Source of the DNA: Desulfoscipio sp. XC116
GTDB lineage: Bacteria > Bacillota > Desulfotomaculia > Desulfotomaculales > Desulfallaceae
Direction: 5' to 3'
Assembly (NCBI RefSeq): GCF_039851975.1
Contig: NZ_CP156660.1
Span: forward strand, 2,423,035-2,487,034
Length of the DNA stretch: 64,000 nt
A program made the position numbers and the translations under genes. The notes under the pieces are model-generated. The model saw nothing but the letters and a program-made list of their open reading frames with translations, made no database searches and was not told the origin of the DNA. Positions 63,409 to 64,000 of the stretch are shown here, in pieces; the first letter of the stretch is position 1, and each line of letters opens with the position of its first letter.

Positions 63409-64000
63409 ATGCCCTTTGACGGTCTTTTTTTATACAATGTATGCCACGAGTTAAACGATAATTTGCGTCAGGGACGCATTGAAAAAATTTATCAGCCCGC
63501 CCGGGAGGAGATAGTTTTAATTATTAGCAAGCCCGGGGGCAAATACCGCTTAATCATCAATGCAAACGCTCAAAACGCCCGGTTACACCTCACCGGGAAG
63601 TCCGCGCCCAATCCTACCGCCCCCCCCATGTTTTGCATGTTACTGCGCAAACACCTGGAGGGCGGTAAAATAAGCGGCTTCCTTCAGTCCGGCTTAGACC
63701 GGGTATTGAATATACAGGTGGACTGCCGCGATGAACTGGGCCGCCCGGCCGTTAAATCACTGATTTGTGAAATAATGGGCCGCCACAGCAACATCATACT
63801 GGTATCGCGACCGGACAACACTATACTGGATGGCATAAGGCGGTACGGCCACGCCGTCAGCCGCCACCGGGAAGTGTTACCCGGTCAGCCCTATATACCC
63901 CCGCCCGAGCCACAGAAGGTCAACCCGCTGATGGTTTCGGAGGAGGATTTCCGAGAAGCCGTCATGAACGGCCAACTGGAAGACAATCTGGCTGTAGCCC
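63409..64000 (+). CDS. RqcH/FbpA (Rqc2-like NFACT protein), N-terminal part
   Basis: ATG 63409 after CCGGAGG (8-nt spacing) opens a frame that runs off the window end, so at least 197 codons are seen. The opening MPFDGLFLYNVCHELND, then GRIEKIYQPAREEIVLIIS, FCMLLRKHLEGGKISGF and CEIMGRHSNIILV match the NFACT-N domain of RqcH (B. subtilis YloA), which adds alanine tails to stalled nascent chains; it is also called FbpA. yloA-yloB-yloC order is the same as in B. subtilis, with YloB being the calcium ATPase. Confidence 0.93.
   Translation, partial: MPFDGLFLYNVCHELNDNLRQGRIEKIYQPAREEIVLIISKPGGKYRLIINANAQNARLHLTGKSAPNPTAPPMFCMLLRKHLEGGKISGFLQSGLDRVLNIQVDCRDELGRPAVKSLICEIMGRHSNIILVSRPDNTILDGIRRYGHAVSRHREVLPGQPYIPPPEPQKVNPLMVSEEDFREAVMNGQLEDNLAVA

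Overview
The window reads as a chromosomal segment of an anaerobic, endospore-forming, low-to-mid GC Firmicute of the Desulfotomaculum/Peptococcaceae type. Supporting signs are sporulation genes (ylbJ, gpr, an alpha/beta-type SASP), gene order close to the Bacillus subtilis yloA-to-ftsY and ylbH-to-rpmF loci, FapR control of lipid synthesis, a FabK-type enoyl reductase, DapL-type lysine/DAP synthesis, and many TTG start codons behind strong Shine-Dalgarno sites. This assignment comes from gene content and order only; no database search was possible.

Layout: 0-1.1 kb, an isochorismatase-family hydrolase. 1.1-5.4 kb, a visibly AT-rich accessory block of plus-strand genes (membrane protein, stalk-domain secreted protein, small membrane protein, coiled-coil protein, lipoprotein, truncated AgrB). 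It lies between the intact ftsY and a decayed second copy of the ftsY/rnc 3' ends at 1.07-1.42 kb. 5.4-14.0 kb, the fatty-acid/phospholipid operon fapR-plsX-fabH-fabK-fabD-fabG-acpP-fabF followed by rnc and ftsY (all minus), starting from a promoter that carries a FapR-type palindrome. 14.1-18.2 kb, rpmF, yceD, ylbJ, a coiled-coil gene, coaD and rsmD. 18.3-22.3 kb, gpr, SASP, recG and rpmB. 22.4-27.4 kb, an FMN-riboswitch-controlled operon ribD-ribE-ribBA-ribH plus a nicotinate phosphoribosyltransferase. 27.4-30.7 kb, a glycine betaine ABC transporter. 30.9-35.4 kb, a membrane protein, acs, a 40-residue protein, a BusR-like GntR/RCK_C regulator and a lone cheW. 35.6-48.5 kb, rpe, rsgA, PASTA kinase, class B PBP, FtsW/RodA protein, PP2C phosphatase, two FHA proteins, rlmN, rsmB, DUF116, fmt and def. 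48.5-56.1 kb, priA, cysK, marR, coaBC, rpoZ, gmk, remA and yicC. 56.4-63.0 kb, two class I aminotransferases (the second DapL-like), dapF and a calcium P-type ATPase. 63.4-64 kb, the 5' part of an rqcH/fbpA gene that runs off the window.

Most of the window is housekeeping. The points I would look at again are: the ftsY/rnc duplication scar around the accessory block; fabK, which has no ATG/GTG/TTG at its conserved start but an ideally spaced ATT; a BusR-type (c-di-AMP sensing family) regulator 3.5 kb from a betaine transporter; an actinobacterial-style FHA/phosphatase/RodA/PBP/PASTA-kinase block inside a Bacillus-style locus; a triple-hairpin element after ylbJ that may be a transposon-end relic; and a tiny gene whose ribosome binding site sits in a hairpin. 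No rRNA, tRNA, intact transposase, CRISPR array or recognisable defence system was seen.
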